From an uncultured Lachnospiraceae bacterium (lineage in GTDB: Bacteria > Bacillota > Clostridia > Lachnospirales > Lachnospiraceae): a stretch of DNA of 61,712 bases. The stretch lies in assembly GCA_949893755.1 (NCBI GenBank), contig CATLCV010000007.1, positions 1-61,712 of the forward strand. Direction: 5' to 3'. Below are positions 1-8,040 of the stretch, piece after piece (the stretch's first letter is position 1; each line of letters starts with the position of its first letter). The notes under the pieces were generated by a model that saw only the letters and a list, made by a program, of their open reading frames with translations, was not told where the DNA came from and did no database searches. A program made the position numbers and the translations under genes.

Positions 1-181
1 CTATTTCATGTGTCTGCAGGCTCGGGTATCCCGGATCATTCGACAGAAGTTTTAACGCCTTTCCCCATTTTTTATAAAGCAGCTCTTCTTTTTTCCTGAT
101 CGTCCCTGAGCGGTATTTCTTCTGCAAATCCGTCCATAGCCGCTGCATTTCCGGGATCCCCATTCGTATATTAAAATTCAT
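1..181 (-). CDS. Putative toxin of a TA-like pair (partial)
   Basis: The start of a minus-strand gene is visible and the rest lies beyond the left edge. It reads MNFNIRMGIPEMQRLWTDL, then a Lys-rich helix and a segment ending in DPGYPSLQTHEI. It begins 31 bases after the stop of the small gene at 213-452. The pairing of a small AbrB-like protein with a basic second protein of this type resembles type II toxin-antitoxin modules of Clostridia. I recall similar proteins only from memory of the family look, so the toxin label is inference. No catalytic residue can be judged because the C-terminal part is missing. Confidence 0.5.
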   Translation of the reverse strand, partial: MNFNIRMGIPEMQRLWTDLQKKYRSGTIRKKEELLYKKWGKALKLLSNDPGYPSLQTHEI

Positions 182-212
182 TCGTCTCCCTTCCTTAGCA
201 AGAGTGAAACTG

Positions 213-452
213 TCAAAAATCTGAAAGATCTGCTATTGGTGAGGCATTTCCCTTTTTAAAATTGCGGATTGCTTCATCCATATCTGACAATGTTTTTGCT
301 GAAATAGTTTCCGGTATGGTCAGTTCACGGGGTTCCAGTACAATACAGCCATTTCCATATTCCTTTACATTGTAATACTGATATGCCGCGCCTCGTAAGG
401 TTACTCTTTTCTTATTGTCAAGATGAACTATATAATTCTTTAATGCTTCCAT
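213..452 (-). CDS. Small AbrB/antitoxin-like protein
   Basis: A 79-residue protein starting at an ATG that follows a good GAGGAG ribosome binding site. The N-terminal half (about residues 5-45) has alternating short beta strands with basic residues (YIVHLDNKKRVTL, then YYNVKEYGNGCIVLEPREL), as expected for a swapped-hairpin DNA-binding fold. The C-terminal half (residues 50-79) is a helix plus an acidic tail (ISAKTLSDMDEAIRNFKKG) that could wrap a toxin. It precedes the partial gene at the left edge by 31 bases, so the two are probably one operon. Antitoxin is the best guess from size, fold impression and neighbour; an unrelated small regulator is possible. Confidence 0.55.
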   Translation of the reverse strand: MEALKNYIVHLDNKKRVTLRGAAYQYYNVKEYGNGCIVLEPRELTIPETISAKTLSDMDEAIRNFKKGNASPIADLSDF

Positions 453-491
453 GCCAACACTCCTCGTATAGAATATTATTTCCTCTTACAG

Positions 492-516
492 AAAAGTGGG
501 ATTTCCCACTTTTTTT
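492..516 (-). terminator. Rho-independent terminator
   Basis: AAAAGTGGGA and TCCCACTTTT are separated by TT, with T runs on both strands. It lies between the end of the kinase gene at 680 and the small gene starting at 452, so it probably ends the two-component operon on the minus strand. Confidence 0.6.
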
Positions 517-567
517 AATATTATACTTTGCTTTGCTGACTCTGTCAATGATGTTGAAAGCCAGATA

Positions 568-677
568 AGTCTACCACATAATATCATATGATGCGCACAG
601 CCACACAACGAAGTATTCCGCTTTTCTGCTGCGGCCGGCATGATACTTACGACAGGTTTCATCGGCCGTAAGTATTA
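568..677. repeat. Dispersed palindromic repeat, family C
   Basis: It contains ATGATGCGCACAGCC, a GCTGCGGCCGGC segment, and a hairpin made from ATACTTACGACAGG and its near complement ending in CGTAAGTAT. The same blocks in the same order recur at 32890-33017, and shorter pieces occur near 21110-21150, 10376-10400 and 24807. This copy lies directly downstream of the kinase gene. Confidence 0.6.
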
Positions 678-679
678 TT

Positions 680-1696
680 TTATTGCAGCAAAAACACCGA
701 AAACGTAGTCCCTTCCCCCACCTCCGACTTCACGCTGATATACCCCTTCTGCCGGGTAATGATCCCCCGCGCCAGGTACAGCCCCAGGCCGACGCCTTCC
801 TCCTCCGACACCTCCTGGGCCCGGTAAAACCGCTGAAACACGTCGTTATAATGGGCGGCTGCGATCCCGATCCCGGTATCCGTGATGTCGATCCGGGTGT
901 AGAACTGCCAGGGCCGCACACGGATGGAAATGCTCCCGCCCTCCGGTGTATATTTTACCGCGTTATCCAGAATATTTTCCAATGCCTCCGCAGTCCACCT
1001 GGTATCATGCTTCACCGCCGCATGGCTGTCACACTCCACATCGATGCGGATCTGTTTTTGATCTGCCTTCGCCCAGATGCTGTTCACCGCACGGGCGATC
1101 GTATTGTACAGGCTGTTTTCCTCCATATGCAGGGTAAATGTGCCCGTTTCCAGGCGTGACATTTTGATCAGGGACTGCATCAGAAAGTCCAGCTTGTTGA
1201 TCTGCGCCGTCATCGTATCCAGAAATTCCGTCCGCTTTTCCTTTGTCAGCGAATGCTGCTGCAGAATATTGGTAAACATCCGGATATTGGCAATAGGCGT
1301 TTTTACCTGATGGGAAATGTCGCTGACCAGCTCCTGGATCGTCTGCTTGTCCTGCTCGCTCTGCCGGCGGCCCTCCTGCATCCTGTCATAATACTGCAGG
1401 AGCTTGCCCTGTACCTTCGATACCTGGGAATCCTCGTAGGGCTGGTAATTCTCCGGATCACATCCGTTCATGAGATCGTCCACAGTATCGCAGATATCAT
1501 TTGCAAAATCGGTCTGCTCCTTTTTCTGCCGCCGGCTCCACAGAAATGCCAGAAGGAAGATCAGGACGCCGGATATCAGCACAAGAAGCCGGATCCCGCC
1601 GGATGGAAGGTACTCCCACAAGACTCCGCAGAGGATCAGCGCGAGCGCCGCGAGTATCACTATATATTTTTCTGGCATAGTTTTGAATCTATCCAT
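680..1696 (-). CDS. Sensor histidine kinase (EnvZ/PhoR type)
   Basis: A 338-residue membrane histidine kinase. Two transmembrane helices (about residues 11-29 and 35-54) leave almost no extracellular loop, so it senses within the membrane or through a partner. The dimerisation/phosphoacceptor box SDISHQVKTPIANIRMF places the phosphorylated histidine at about 129. The ATPase domain has the N box (ENILDNAVKYTP, about 240-251), DTGIGIA (273-279) and GVGLGL (301-306), all intact. It follows the OmpR-type regulator at 1962-2657 on the same strand but is separated from it by 265 bases filled with a large palindrome. The short-loop architecture resembles kinases that respond to cell-envelope antibiotics, but the signal is unknown. 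Confidence 0.9.
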   Translation of the reverse strand: MDRFKTMPEKYIVILAALALILCGVLWEYLPSGGIRLLVLISGVLIFLLAFLWSRRQKKEQTDFANDICDTVDDLMNGCDPENYQPYEDSQVSKVQGKLLQYYDRMQEGRRQSEQDKQTIQELVSDISHQVKTPIANIRMFTNILQQHSLTKEKRTEFLDTMTAQINKLDFLMQSLIKMSRLETGTFTLHMEENSLYNTIARAVNSIWAKADQKQIRIDVECDSHAAVKHDTRWTAEALENILDNAVKYTPEGGSISIRVRPWQFYTRIDITDTGIGIAAAHYNDVFQRFYRAQEVSEEEGVGLGLYLARGIITRQKGYISVKSEVGEGTTFSVFLLQ

Positions 1697-1767
1697 ATCT
1701 GTTCACAACCCTCATCTTATCAGATGTTATCCTTCTAAATCCCGTACATGCATATACATGGACAGGC

Positions 1768-1930
1768 TAAGGAACTGTATGGAAATAACTTATACATCTT
1801 GCTTGTCTATTTTTCCGATTGCACAGGTCAAAAAGCCTCGACGTAGCCCACTACGCCTGCGTTTTTTGACCTGCACACTCGAAAAAATATCCTGCGCAAT
1901 CTGTACAAGCTATTTTCCTACAGTTCCTAA
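1768..1930. repeat. 163-bp imperfect palindrome, family A
   Basis: The element opens with TAAGGAACTGTATGGAAATA and closes with the near reverse complement TATTTTCCTACAGTTCCTA. Inner arms also match, for example CACAGGTCAAAAAGCC against TTTTTTGACCTG. It fills the gap between the response regulator and kinase genes. Related full elements are at 4423-4489 and 57180-57339; partial ones are at 15789-15833, 18096-18138 and 54728-54770. No transposase is encoded, so it is a small palindromic (MITE- or REP-like) element. Confidence 0.75.
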
Positions 1931-1961
1931 TTCTGAACCGGCAGATCCGTACATCTGTCTT

Positions 1962-2657
1962 TCACTTCCCCGCCCCCGTCCAGATATATCCCATCCCTCT
2001 CACAGTCCGGATATAGGTATGCCCCTCTTCCTCGATCTTCGCCCGCAACCGGTTCATGGTCACAGTCAGCGTATGGTCGTCGATAAAATTTTCATCGCAG
2101 TCCCACAGCTTTTCCAGCAGGAGCTGCCGCGTCACCAGATTTCCCGCATTGGCAGTCAAAACCCGCAGCAGCTTGTATTCATTCGGGGTGATACTCAGCT
2201 TTTCCCCGCTCCGGACTGCCGTCAGCGCCTGAAAATCCAGCCGCAGAAATCCATCGTCATAACCGTCCATTGCGGCCTTCGCACCGGAATTTCCCCGGCG
2301 CAGCGCAACCTCCGCCCGCCGCTTCAAGATCTGGGTATGGAATGGCTTGGTGATGTAATCGTCCGCTCCAAGGTCAAAGCCGTTCAGTATATCCTCCTCC
2401 AGGTCATTCGCCGTCAAAAAGATGACCGGCAGCTCCGGCCTGGCCGCCTTGATCTCCCTGCAGAGGTCAGATCCGTTTCCGTCCGGAAGGTTCACATCCA
2501 GGATCACAAGATCAAAATGTTCATTCTCCAAAAAATACCGCGCCTTCTGACATCCGTAAGCCGCCACGGTCAGATAACCGCTCGTATCCAGTTCAAAGCA
2601 CAGGCCCGCGCTCAGGGCCAGGTCGTCCTCAACGACTAATATCTTCTTCGCATTCAT
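1962..2657 (-). CDS. OmpR-family response regulator
   Basis: A 231-residue two-domain regulator. The receiver domain (residues 1-115) has the acidic pair in VVEDD (10-12), the phosphoacceptor in VILDVNLPDG (Asp54) and the conserved lysine in DDYITKPFH. The C-terminal winged helix (about 130-228) includes the recognition segment DDHTLTVTMNRLRAKIE and the closing wing TVRGMGYIW. It would be phosphorylated by the kinase encoded next on the same strand at 680-1696. A good ribosome binding site (GGAGAGAACAAGG) precedes the ATG. The palindrome between the two genes could alter the ratio of kinase to regulator. The target genes are unknown. Confidence 0.93.
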   Translation of the reverse strand: MNAKKILVVEDDLALSAGLCFELDTSGYLTVAAYGCQKARYFLENEHFDLVILDVNLPDGNGSDLCREIKAARPELPVIFLTANDLEEDILNGFDLGADDYITKPFHTQILKRRAEVALRRGNSGAKAAMDGYDDGFLRLDFQALTAVRSGEKLSITPNEYKLLRVLTANAGNLVTRQLLLEKLWDCDENFIDDHTLTVTMNRLRAKIEEEGHTYIRTVRGMGYIWTGAGK

Positions 2658-2770
2658 CCTTGTTCTCTCCGCACAGTATCATGTGATGCTCACAGCTGCA
2701 TAAGGAACCGACAGCCTCATAATTGTGTCTCTGCCCGCATTCACAAAACAACAGAGCATACAAAAAAATA

Positions 2771-2823
2771 CCACCTGTACGGTTGGATGCTCTAAAGAGC
2801 CTCCAACCGACTCATCCAGGTGG
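2771..2823. repeat. Palindromic repeat, family B
   Basis: CCACCTG at one end pairs with CAGGTGG at the other, enclosing a stem made from GGTTGGATGCTC and GAGCCTCCAACC. The core CTCTAAAGAGCCTCCAA recurs at 32742-32782, and looser copies are at 4264-4335 and around 8181, 15767 and 37484. It sits in the 220-base gap between the Rpn-like gene and the response regulator, where I see nothing else beyond a short family C fragment near 2678. Confidence 0.6.
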
Positions 2824-2878
2824 AAAAAATATGCTCTTTTTAAATCAATCGTTCAAAAATGGGGATCGTACCTTCCGC

Positions 2879-3778
2879 TTATGGAGCAAACACGATGTTG
2901 TATCTGCTCAGCAACTCCCTCGCCTGGGCAAGCTCTGCTTCCTTCCGGGCAAGTTCTTCATCCTTTTTTGCAAGCGCTGCGTCTTTCTCCGCAATAACAG
3001 CATCTTTTTCCGCAACGGCAGCATCCTTTTCCGCCCGCATAATATCTATTCCCTTTTGAATCCCACGGTTTTCAACCTGATCTAATATTTCACACATATT
3101 TGGTCCACCTCCTGTAGTTTTTACCTTCTGAGCTTCTAAAAATCTCTCATCCCCGGTCATGACTGACATAAATTTCAGCACCGCGTCTACATGCTTTATC
3201 GTCCTTCTGCTGGGAATATAACTCTTGTTCTTCCGCTTCTGTACAAAATAGTCTGCCACAATCCGAAAATCGCTCCTGAACAGCTTTACCTGATCCTCTG
3301 TCAAATATGCGATTTCAAATACATGTATCTTATAGTCATTCACATATTCTTCTAATCCCGCGGGGATACTGACCATTTCCTTTATTGACCTAGGTCCGCT
3401 CCAATGAGGTTCCCCGAAGTACAGGACGATACTCAGAACCGGGCAGCGGCCTTTTGATTTCTTATCAAGCAGCTGCGATCGGTAAGCCGCGCCGTCATAC
3501 CCGATAACCCGAAAAGGCATATCGTTATCTGTATCCGTCTGATTCTCCAGTCCTAAAATGGCAATCTTGACCTTGCCTTCGGTCCAATATTTCGCGTTGT
3601 CTCGTTCTTCCTCATGCAGATTCCCTTTATCTGCCTTATACTGGGATCTGACCTTTAAAGATCTCAGCTGACTGGACTTAACCGTCCGTTTCCCGTCAAA
3701 CACTAACCCGTTCACGATGTCAGAGAACACATCGTTATAATCCTCTAAATTTTTTTCTACGATATCTTTTTGTCCCAT
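2879..3778 (-). CDS. Rpn-family nuclease / PD-(D/E)XK transposase-like protein
   Basis: A 299-residue protein of the Rpn recombination-promoting nuclease / putative transposase superfamily, common in Clostridia. The N-terminal part (residues about 10-120) carries the nuclease-like region, including DIVNGLVFDGKRTVKSSQL and the strand KVKIAILGLENQTD, where the acidic residue plus QTD fits the modified PD-(D/E)XK core. The middle continues the family pattern (CPVLSIVLYFGEPHWSGPRS, where a paired-strand tract is conserved). The last 60 residues are a run of seven-residue repeats of the type AEKDAAV/AEKDAVI, a charged coiled coil that probably mediates oligomerisation. The start follows AGAGGAG. 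Related degraded sequence occurs at 43683-44032. Confidence 0.8.
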   Translation of the reverse strand: MGQKDIVEKNLEDYNDVFSDIVNGLVFDGKRTVKSSQLRSLKVRSQYKADKGNLHEEERDNAKYWTEGKVKIAILGLENQTDTDNDMPFRVIGYDGAAYRSQLLDKKSKGRCPVLSIVLYFGEPHWSGPRSIKEMVSIPAGLEEYVNDYKIHVFEIAYLTEDQVKLFRSDFRIVADYFVQKRKNKSYIPSRRTIKHVDAVLKFMSVMTGDERFLEAQKVKTTGGGPNMCEILDQVENRGIQKGIDIMRAEKDAAVAEKDAVIAEKDAALAKKDEELARKEAELAQARELLSRYNIVFAP

Positions 3779-3879
3779 CCATTCTCCTCTTTGGTCTCTC
3801 TTATATTATAGTTCTTCGGCTGCCGGAATACAAGTACAATTCCTGAATAACAATGTAACCAATAAAGTTGCTGTTACCC

Positions 3880-3934
3880 GCTTTTATGCGGATTCTCCCG
3901 ACCAATCAGCGTGGTGATCGGACAGGATGTGACA
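3880..3934. repeat. Dispersed repeat, family D
   Basis: The block CGACCAATCAGCGTGGTGAT with flanking GCTTTTATGCGGATTCTCC matches 35995-36032 (CAGCCAATCAGGGTGGTGAT). The reverse complement matches 8041-8100 (CCGATCACCACGCGGATCGC and CGCATAAAAGC-like end). Three diverged copies in unrelated gaps mark a dispersed element of unknown nature. Confidence 0.5.
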
Positions 3935-4263
3935 TATAGCAAGTCGCTGCTTTACTGGCCGGATGCCCTGCTGCAAAATGCAAGGAATCGTGAAAAGTAA
4001 CTAATATTTCATAATCTTATTCCTCCCTTCACTTAAAATGGGGAATGATCCGGAACAGGAAAATACAAACTCTTACACTTTAAAACATTTGTTGTTCCGA
4101 ATCACTGATAAAAATTTGTTTCAAACATTGAAGTAAAGGCGATACAGCCTTGAAAATATAGTAGAAATTTTCAGATCTATAGAATGTTTGAAAAGGTACA
4201 CCCGCATCCAATACGAGTGTATTTACTCTAGCATAGAAACAGAAAAAAAGCAATTCATTTTTT

Positions 4264-4335
4264 AACCGTACAGGTAGAAAAATTTCCAGCTGTGCGGTTA
4301 GATGCTCCCAGGAGCAACCAACCCACTTATCCATT
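4264..4335. repeat. Palindromic repeat, family B (diverged)
   Basis: It contains CAGCTGTGCGGTTAGATGCTC followed by GAGCAACCAACCC, a diverged version of the family B stem seen at 2771-2823. Confidence 0.45.
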
Positions 4336-4422
4336 CGCAAAAACCATGCTGACGCACTCTTACGTCTGCTGACTGCGAATCACAACGTTGAAATAAAAGA
4401 ATTTATATCTTATACTATGATG

Positions 4423-4489
4423 TAAGGAACTGTTCAGAAATAGCTTGTTAATTTCTAACCGCCGAAATGTATTTCCATACAGTTCCTAA
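4423..4489. repeat. Short palindromic element, family A
   Basis: The ends TAAGGAACTGT and ACAGTTCCTAA are perfect inverted repeats, and the inner part (AGAAATAGC against ATGTATTTCC) is imperfect. It is a 67-bp internally deleted version of the elements at 1768-1930 and 57180-57339, and ends 42 bases before the EamA transporter start. Confidence 0.65.
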
Positions 4490-4530
4490 ACGCCGGTACA
4501 GTTCAAGTGCCGCGCTTACAGGAGGCAATC

Positions 4531-5451
4531 ATGGAAAACGAAGATATTGTAAAGGCAGAAACGCATTCTGCCCTGTCCGATCCGTCAAAATTTTTTAAAG
4601 GGGTAATTGCTGTCGTAGCAGCTTCTGTTGCTTACGGCATCATGCCCATTTTTACAAAAACCGCTTTGAATGAAGGAATGAAAGCAGACAGCGTGGTATT
4701 TTACCGTTTTGTACTTTCCACGCTGTTTTCCGCTGTTTTTTTGTGGAGGTCATCGTGTAAAATGTCCATCAGCAGAAAGCAGTTCCGCCATCTGCTGATA
4801 TTCGGGATCCTGGGATTTGGAATGACCATCAACCTGCTGACCGCGTCTTATCAGTATATCCCTGTGGGACTCGCGACTATGTTTCATTTTGCGTATCCAC
4901 TGGTCATTTTGTTGGTCATGGCATTTTTTTATCAGGAAAAAATGACCCTGTTTAAAGCAGCGGTCATTCTGATTGCGGTTGCAGGAATTATTCTATTGGC
5001 GGATTTTTCTCAGGGGCTCTCTCCCAAAGGAGCCGCCCTGGCGCTGTTATCCGCTGTCACGTACGCGGCCTTTATCATTGCGGGGCGCAAAAGCAGCTTT
5101 GCGGCAATGCCCTCGATGGAGGTCATTTTCTTTGTATGCTTATTTTCCTCTGTCATTTTTGGAGGGAAAAGCGTTTTGGCGGGGACCTTGCAGCTTCCTC
5201 CCTCCAGGACGGCATTTGGCTGTCTGCTGGTCATTTCCCTGTTCTGCACCGTATTTGCTCTGAAAATGCTCACCTACGGAATCCGTGCCCTGGGCGCGTC
5301 CACCTCTTCCATGCTGAACATGCTGGAGCCTGTAGTCAGCGTGATTGCCGGAACGCTCATTTTTTCAGAGGCTTTAAATATCCGTACTGTAACAGGATGT
5401 GTTCTGATCGTGGCGGCATCGATCCTGACAGTCAAAGGCGACCGGCAGTGA
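4531..5451 (+). CDS. EamA/DMT-family transporter
   Basis: A 306-residue integral membrane protein of the drug/metabolite transporter superfamily. About ten hydrophobic helices form two EamA repeats; the first begins GVIAVVAASVAYGIMPIFTK (residues ~17-37), and the second begins near GAALALLSAVTYAAFIIAG. The loop YQYIPVGLATMFHFAYPLVI is typical of the family. The start at 4531 is chosen because CAGGAGGCAATC directly precedes it; an upstream in-frame ATG at 4507 has no such site. The gene stands alone, and its stop codon lies in the first unit of a 30-bp tandem repeat. Substrate cannot be told; amino acid or metabolite export is usual for the family. Confidence 0.88.
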   Translation: MENEDIVKAETHSALSDPSKFFKGVIAVVAASVAYGIMPIFTKTALNEGMKADSVVFYRFVLSTLFSAVFLWRSSCKMSISRKQFRHLLIFGILGFGMTINLLTASYQYIPVGLATMFHFAYPLVILLVMAFFYQEKMTLFKAAVILIAVAGIILLADFSQGLSPKGAALALLSAVTYAAFIIAGRKSSFAAMPSMEVIFFVCLFSSVIFGGKSVLAGTLQLPPSRTAFGCLLVISLFCTVFALKMLTYGIRALGASTSSMLNMLEPVVSVIAGTLIFSEALNIRTVTGCVLIVAASILTVKGDRQ

Positions 5452-5597
5452 CAGGCTATGATAGGAAACAGCGGGCTGTGACAGGCAGCGATAGGAAACA
5501 GCGGGCTGTAACAGGCAGCGATAGGAAACGGCGGGCTGTGACAGGCAGCGATAGGAAACGGCGGGCTGTGACAGGCTGTGATAGGAAACGGCGGGCT
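5448..5597. repeat. 30-bp minisatellite, five full units
   Basis: Five consecutive 30-base units begin at 5448, 5478, 5508, 5538 and 5568, each close to GTGACAGGCAGCGATAGGAA followed by ACGGCGGGCT; a degenerate sixth follows at 5598. Units differ at only a few positions, so expansion is recent. Because 30 is a multiple of three the array stays open in several frames, but no gene using it is supported. It overlaps the last bases of the EamA gene. Confidence 0.9.
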
Positions 5598-5632
5598 GTG
5601 ACAGGAAGCGGCAGGCAGCAGCTCCCGCCTGC

Positions 5633-6235
5633 TCATTCATCCGGCTGCTGTCCGTCATGCGCCTTCCATTGGCATTCCGTGAGCTGCATATGGGAAAACA
5701 CTGCCTGAAAAGAAGAGTCCTCCGGAGAACATGCGTAGATGCCGAACTGGATCTTTCCTTTTCCTCTATGCATATGGCAGACCCGCATCTGACTGAATGT
5801 GATCCCGTCCACGGAGCATTCGATGCAGTAATCATCCTCCCGCCTGCTGAAACGGTACCACATGGATTTTACGGACGCGCTGATCTCCGTTGTGGCCCAG
5901 TCTGAGTATCCGTTGTTGGTCACGACGCTCCCCAGATGCTGGAACTCGTCATTTTCATATTCAATGGACCCTTTCAGCCAGTTCTCGCTGTCCAGGTACA
6001 TCACGATGCCGCACTGGTCGAATCTGTGATGGCTGTCGTCAAATTCTGTTTTCACGGTGAAGCTGAAATATTCCTCCTCCGTTTCCATCTGCAGAACCGG
6101 AGCGTTATCATTCTGAAAATGATAATAGGTCCTCTGCCACAGATCCGTATGCGGCTTTGTAACGATCTTGATATTGTCCTGGTTGATTTCATATTTTTCC
6201 GGTTCCCTTGTCCATTTAAAATTTGTCAGATCCAT
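5633..6235 (-). CDS. DUF1349 concanavalin-like protein
   Basis: A 200-residue protein of the DUF1349 family, a concanavalin A-like beta sandwich found in many gut Firmicutes and in the yeast Ree1-type proteins. Visible family features are the opening FKWTREPEKYEI, the strand DLWQRTYYHFQNDNAPVL, FSFTVKTEF, the DQCGIVMYLDSENWLKGSIEY block (about residues 75-98) and WYRFSRREDDYCIECSVDG. There is no signal peptide, so it should be cytoplasmic. The start at 6235 is chosen because AAAGGAGGAAAAAGG stands just before it; an upstream frame extension lacks support. It probably binds or acts on carbohydrate, but no reaction is established. It follows the DUF4317-like gene on the same strand. Confidence 0.82.
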   Translation of the reverse strand: MDLTNFKWTREPEKYEINQDNIKIVTKPHTDLWQRTYYHFQNDNAPVLQMETEEEYFSFTVKTEFDDSHHRFDQCGIVMYLDSENWLKGSIEYENDEFQHLGSVVTNNGYSDWATTEISASVKSMWYRFSRREDDYCIECSVDGITFSQMRVCHMHRGKGKIQFGIYACSPEDSSFQAVFSHMQLTECQWKAHDGQQPDE

Positions 6236-6343
6236 CCTTTTTCCTCCTTTTGTGTCTGCATACATGGGACTGCAGCGGATCGGTCCCTCTCTGCTGGGGC
6301 GCTCTTACTGCTTCTATCCTGAATTATGGCAGCGGATAAATTT

Positions 6344-6970
6344 TCATCCTGCCCCAAGGATCTCCTCCACCAGTTCCATATGCGGCCTGTCCGGATTTTT
6401 CTGGAACACATTTACATGGTTCAGATCCCCGCTCCGGTCCGTAAACGCCGGAAATAAAAATCCGCATTCCGGCTCCCCCGGCTCATATTCGCCTGCAAGC
6501 GGGCAGACCACGCAGATCAGATATTCAAATACCTCCTCCGACTCCCACAGCCTTTCCTTATCCGACGCCTTTGCCGGAATGTCATAGCGGTCATGGAAGA
6601 CCAGGACCGCATACTCCGAATCCGCATGGTAGCGTTCCATGAAAACATCATAAAAGGTATCCAGCAGGGCATCGTTTTTCAGGCCGCATTCCTTCAATGC
6701 CATGAGAAGCTGCCACATGCTTCCCGGCTTCTGCGCATCCGGGGAAAACTCATATTGTTTCAGGTTTTGATTGGTATCGGAAAATGGGACCGCCTTTGCC
6801 AGCTTCAGATTTTTTGTTTTATCTGCTCCGGAAAGCTTCAGAAAATGGGTGTTGAAGCTGCCGTCAAAGTCCCCGTCCCGGTCCACATAGCAGCCTGCGA
6901 TCCTTGTGATGGAAGTCCGCGCCGGCGTCATGCGCCGCGTCAGCTCCAGCATATCCTCCCTGTTGATCAT
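6344..6970 (-). CDS. DUF4317-like protein, shortened
   Basis: A 208-residue protein matching the N-terminal half of the DUF4317 family. The family opening is recognisable (LTRRMTPARTSITRIAGCYVD), followed by a KAVPFSDTNQNL region, the block YAVLVFHDRYDIPAKASD and ESEEVFEYLICVVCPLA, then FLFPAFTDRSGDLNHVNVF. As I recall, members are usually near 400 residues; this one stops right after HMELVEEILGAG, where the longer homologs continue. It therefore looks like a 3-prime truncated gene, though the remaining frame is clean and may still be expressed. Function of the family is unknown. The next gene downstream is the DUF1349 protein about 110 bases away. Confidence 0.72.
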   Translation of the reverse strand: MINREDMLELTRRMTPARTSITRIAGCYVDRDGDFDGSFNTHFLKLSGADKTKNLKLAKAVPFSDTNQNLKQYEFSPDAQKPGSMWQLLMALKECGLKNDALLDTFYDVFMERYHADSEYAVLVFHDRYDIPAKASDKERLWESEEVFEYLICVVCPLAGEYEPGEPECGFLFPAFTDRSGDLNHVNVFQKNPDRPHMELVEEILGAG

Positions 6971-7071
6971 GTCCCTGTCCCTCCCCTGTGAAATGTTTCA
7001 GTCAGCCAGCCCGACCTGAAAAAGGCGGCACAGCCCTTTAGAATCATAGCTATGCCGTCTGCTTTTCCTAC

Positions 7072-7941
7072 TTACTGGTCCTCCTCTGTATCCCGGCCTG
7101 CCAGTTTGGATGCAGCCTCCTGCACTCCTTCTGCAGACCCGGAAACGGTATCCTGCTCCTCACCTGCCAATCCGGAAGCGTTATCCTGCTCCCCGCCTGC
7201 CGGTCCGGAAACAGCTCCATTCCCCTGTCCGTCCTCGAATTTCAGTTCTCTCTGCTCCTCAATGTTCTCTTCTTCCTCTTCATCCAGAGACTTGTTCAGA
7301 TGCGCATATCCCTTCATGGCCTTTTTATAAAGCTGATCTGCCTCGCTCAACACCTCGCCCAGGCGCTCTCTCTTGCCCTTGCTGGCTCCGCCCCTGCTGT
7401 CGTCCAGCTTCACCTCCATGGTCATCACGCTGGCTTCCCTTTCCTTCTGGTCATGGGCCTTGTGGATCTGGCCGACCTGCTTATAATCCAGGGAAGCATT
7501 GCTGATATTGTTCAAATGCTGGATCTGCTGTTCCTCCTTGGTCTCCGGATCCTTCCCGTCCTTCTTCTCTTCCTCGGCCTTCTCCAGCTGTTCCTCCACC
7601 ATCTCCTTCAGCGTCTGGGAAATCTCCGTTTCCACATTGCTGATCTGTTCCTCATACAGTGCGACCATGGCCTTGATGGAATCCCAGTCTGCGCCGCTCG
7701 CCATCAGCTCATTCTTCCGTTCGATCAGCTCCTGCTTACGCTCCATCAAAAAATCAAGACGGCCCTGCATCTGATTCTCCGGAGTGATCTGTACCTTGTC
7801 GTTCCTGCGGTCCTTTCCGTCCTTCCCTTTTGCGGACTGTGTGTCCCGCATGGCCTTCCGATTCATGGAATGAGCCGCCATCTGCACCTTATTCCAGGTA
7901 CTGCCCCGTTTCATCCCGCCTGCCTGTATATTCATATACAT
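7072..7941 (-). CDS. Charged coiled-coil hypothetical protein
   Basis: A 289-residue soluble protein that I do not recognise. The N-terminal 55 residues are basic and Met/Gln rich (MYMNIQAGGMKRGSTWNKVQ). Residues about 55-150 form a long charged coiled coil (LMERKQELIERKNELMAS, then TLKEMVEEQLEKAEEEKKD). The tail after residue 220 is low-complexity acidic, with repeated GEEQD/AGGEQ/ASGLAG units. The start at 7941 fits GGAAAGGGGCAGAAAGT just upstream. General make-up (basic Met/Gln-rich start, coiled coil, Glu-rich middle) resembles the 160-residue protein at 37721-38203, and both are single genes. Such proteins are often annotated as hypothetical in Lachnospiraceae; no function can be assigned. 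Confidence 0.7.
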   Translation of the reverse strand: MYMNIQAGGMKRGSTWNKVQMAAHSMNRKAMRDTQSAKGKDGKDRRNDKVQITPENQMQGRLDFLMERKQELIERKNELMASGADWDSIKAMVALYEEQISNVETEISQTLKEMVEEQLEKAEEEKKDGKDPETKEEQQIQHLNNISNASLDYKQVGQIHKAHDQKEREASVMTMEVKLDDSRGGASKGKRERLGEVLSEADQLYKKAMKGYAHLNKSLDEEEEENIEEQRELKFEDGQGNGAVSGPAGGEQDNASGLAGEEQDTVSGSAEGVQEAASKLAGRDTEEDQ

Positions 7942-8040
7942 ACTTTCTGCCCCTTTCCGCATAAGAGCACTCCCGAAAACTTCCCTGCACCCATCTTTGC
8001 GGCTGATTTTCCTTGAATGCCCGATAAAATGTTACGATTT

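Larger units (their letters stand above)
3779..4530. other. Gene-free gap with stacked repeats
   Basis: No convincing gene lies in this 750-base stretch. It holds copies of three dispersed repeat families (D at 3880-3934, B at 4264-4335 and A at 4423-4489). The one longer open frame on the minus strand (4080-4340) overlaps a repeat, has no ribosome binding site and no recognisable motif. The AT-rich 4000-4060 segment shows nothing specific. Confidence 0.6.

Noticed and set aside
1470-2639. Long plus-strand open frame (389 residues)
   Set aside because: It runs antisense across the well-supported kinase and response regulator genes; high GC at third positions creates such shadows.
4080-4340. 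86-residue minus-strand open frame
   Set aside because: It overlaps a family B repeat, has no ribosome binding site and no recognisable motif; likely chance.
5448-5627. Tandem repeat as a possible CRISPR array
   Set aside because: Units are contiguous 30-mers without spacers and no cas gene is near; it is a minisatellite.
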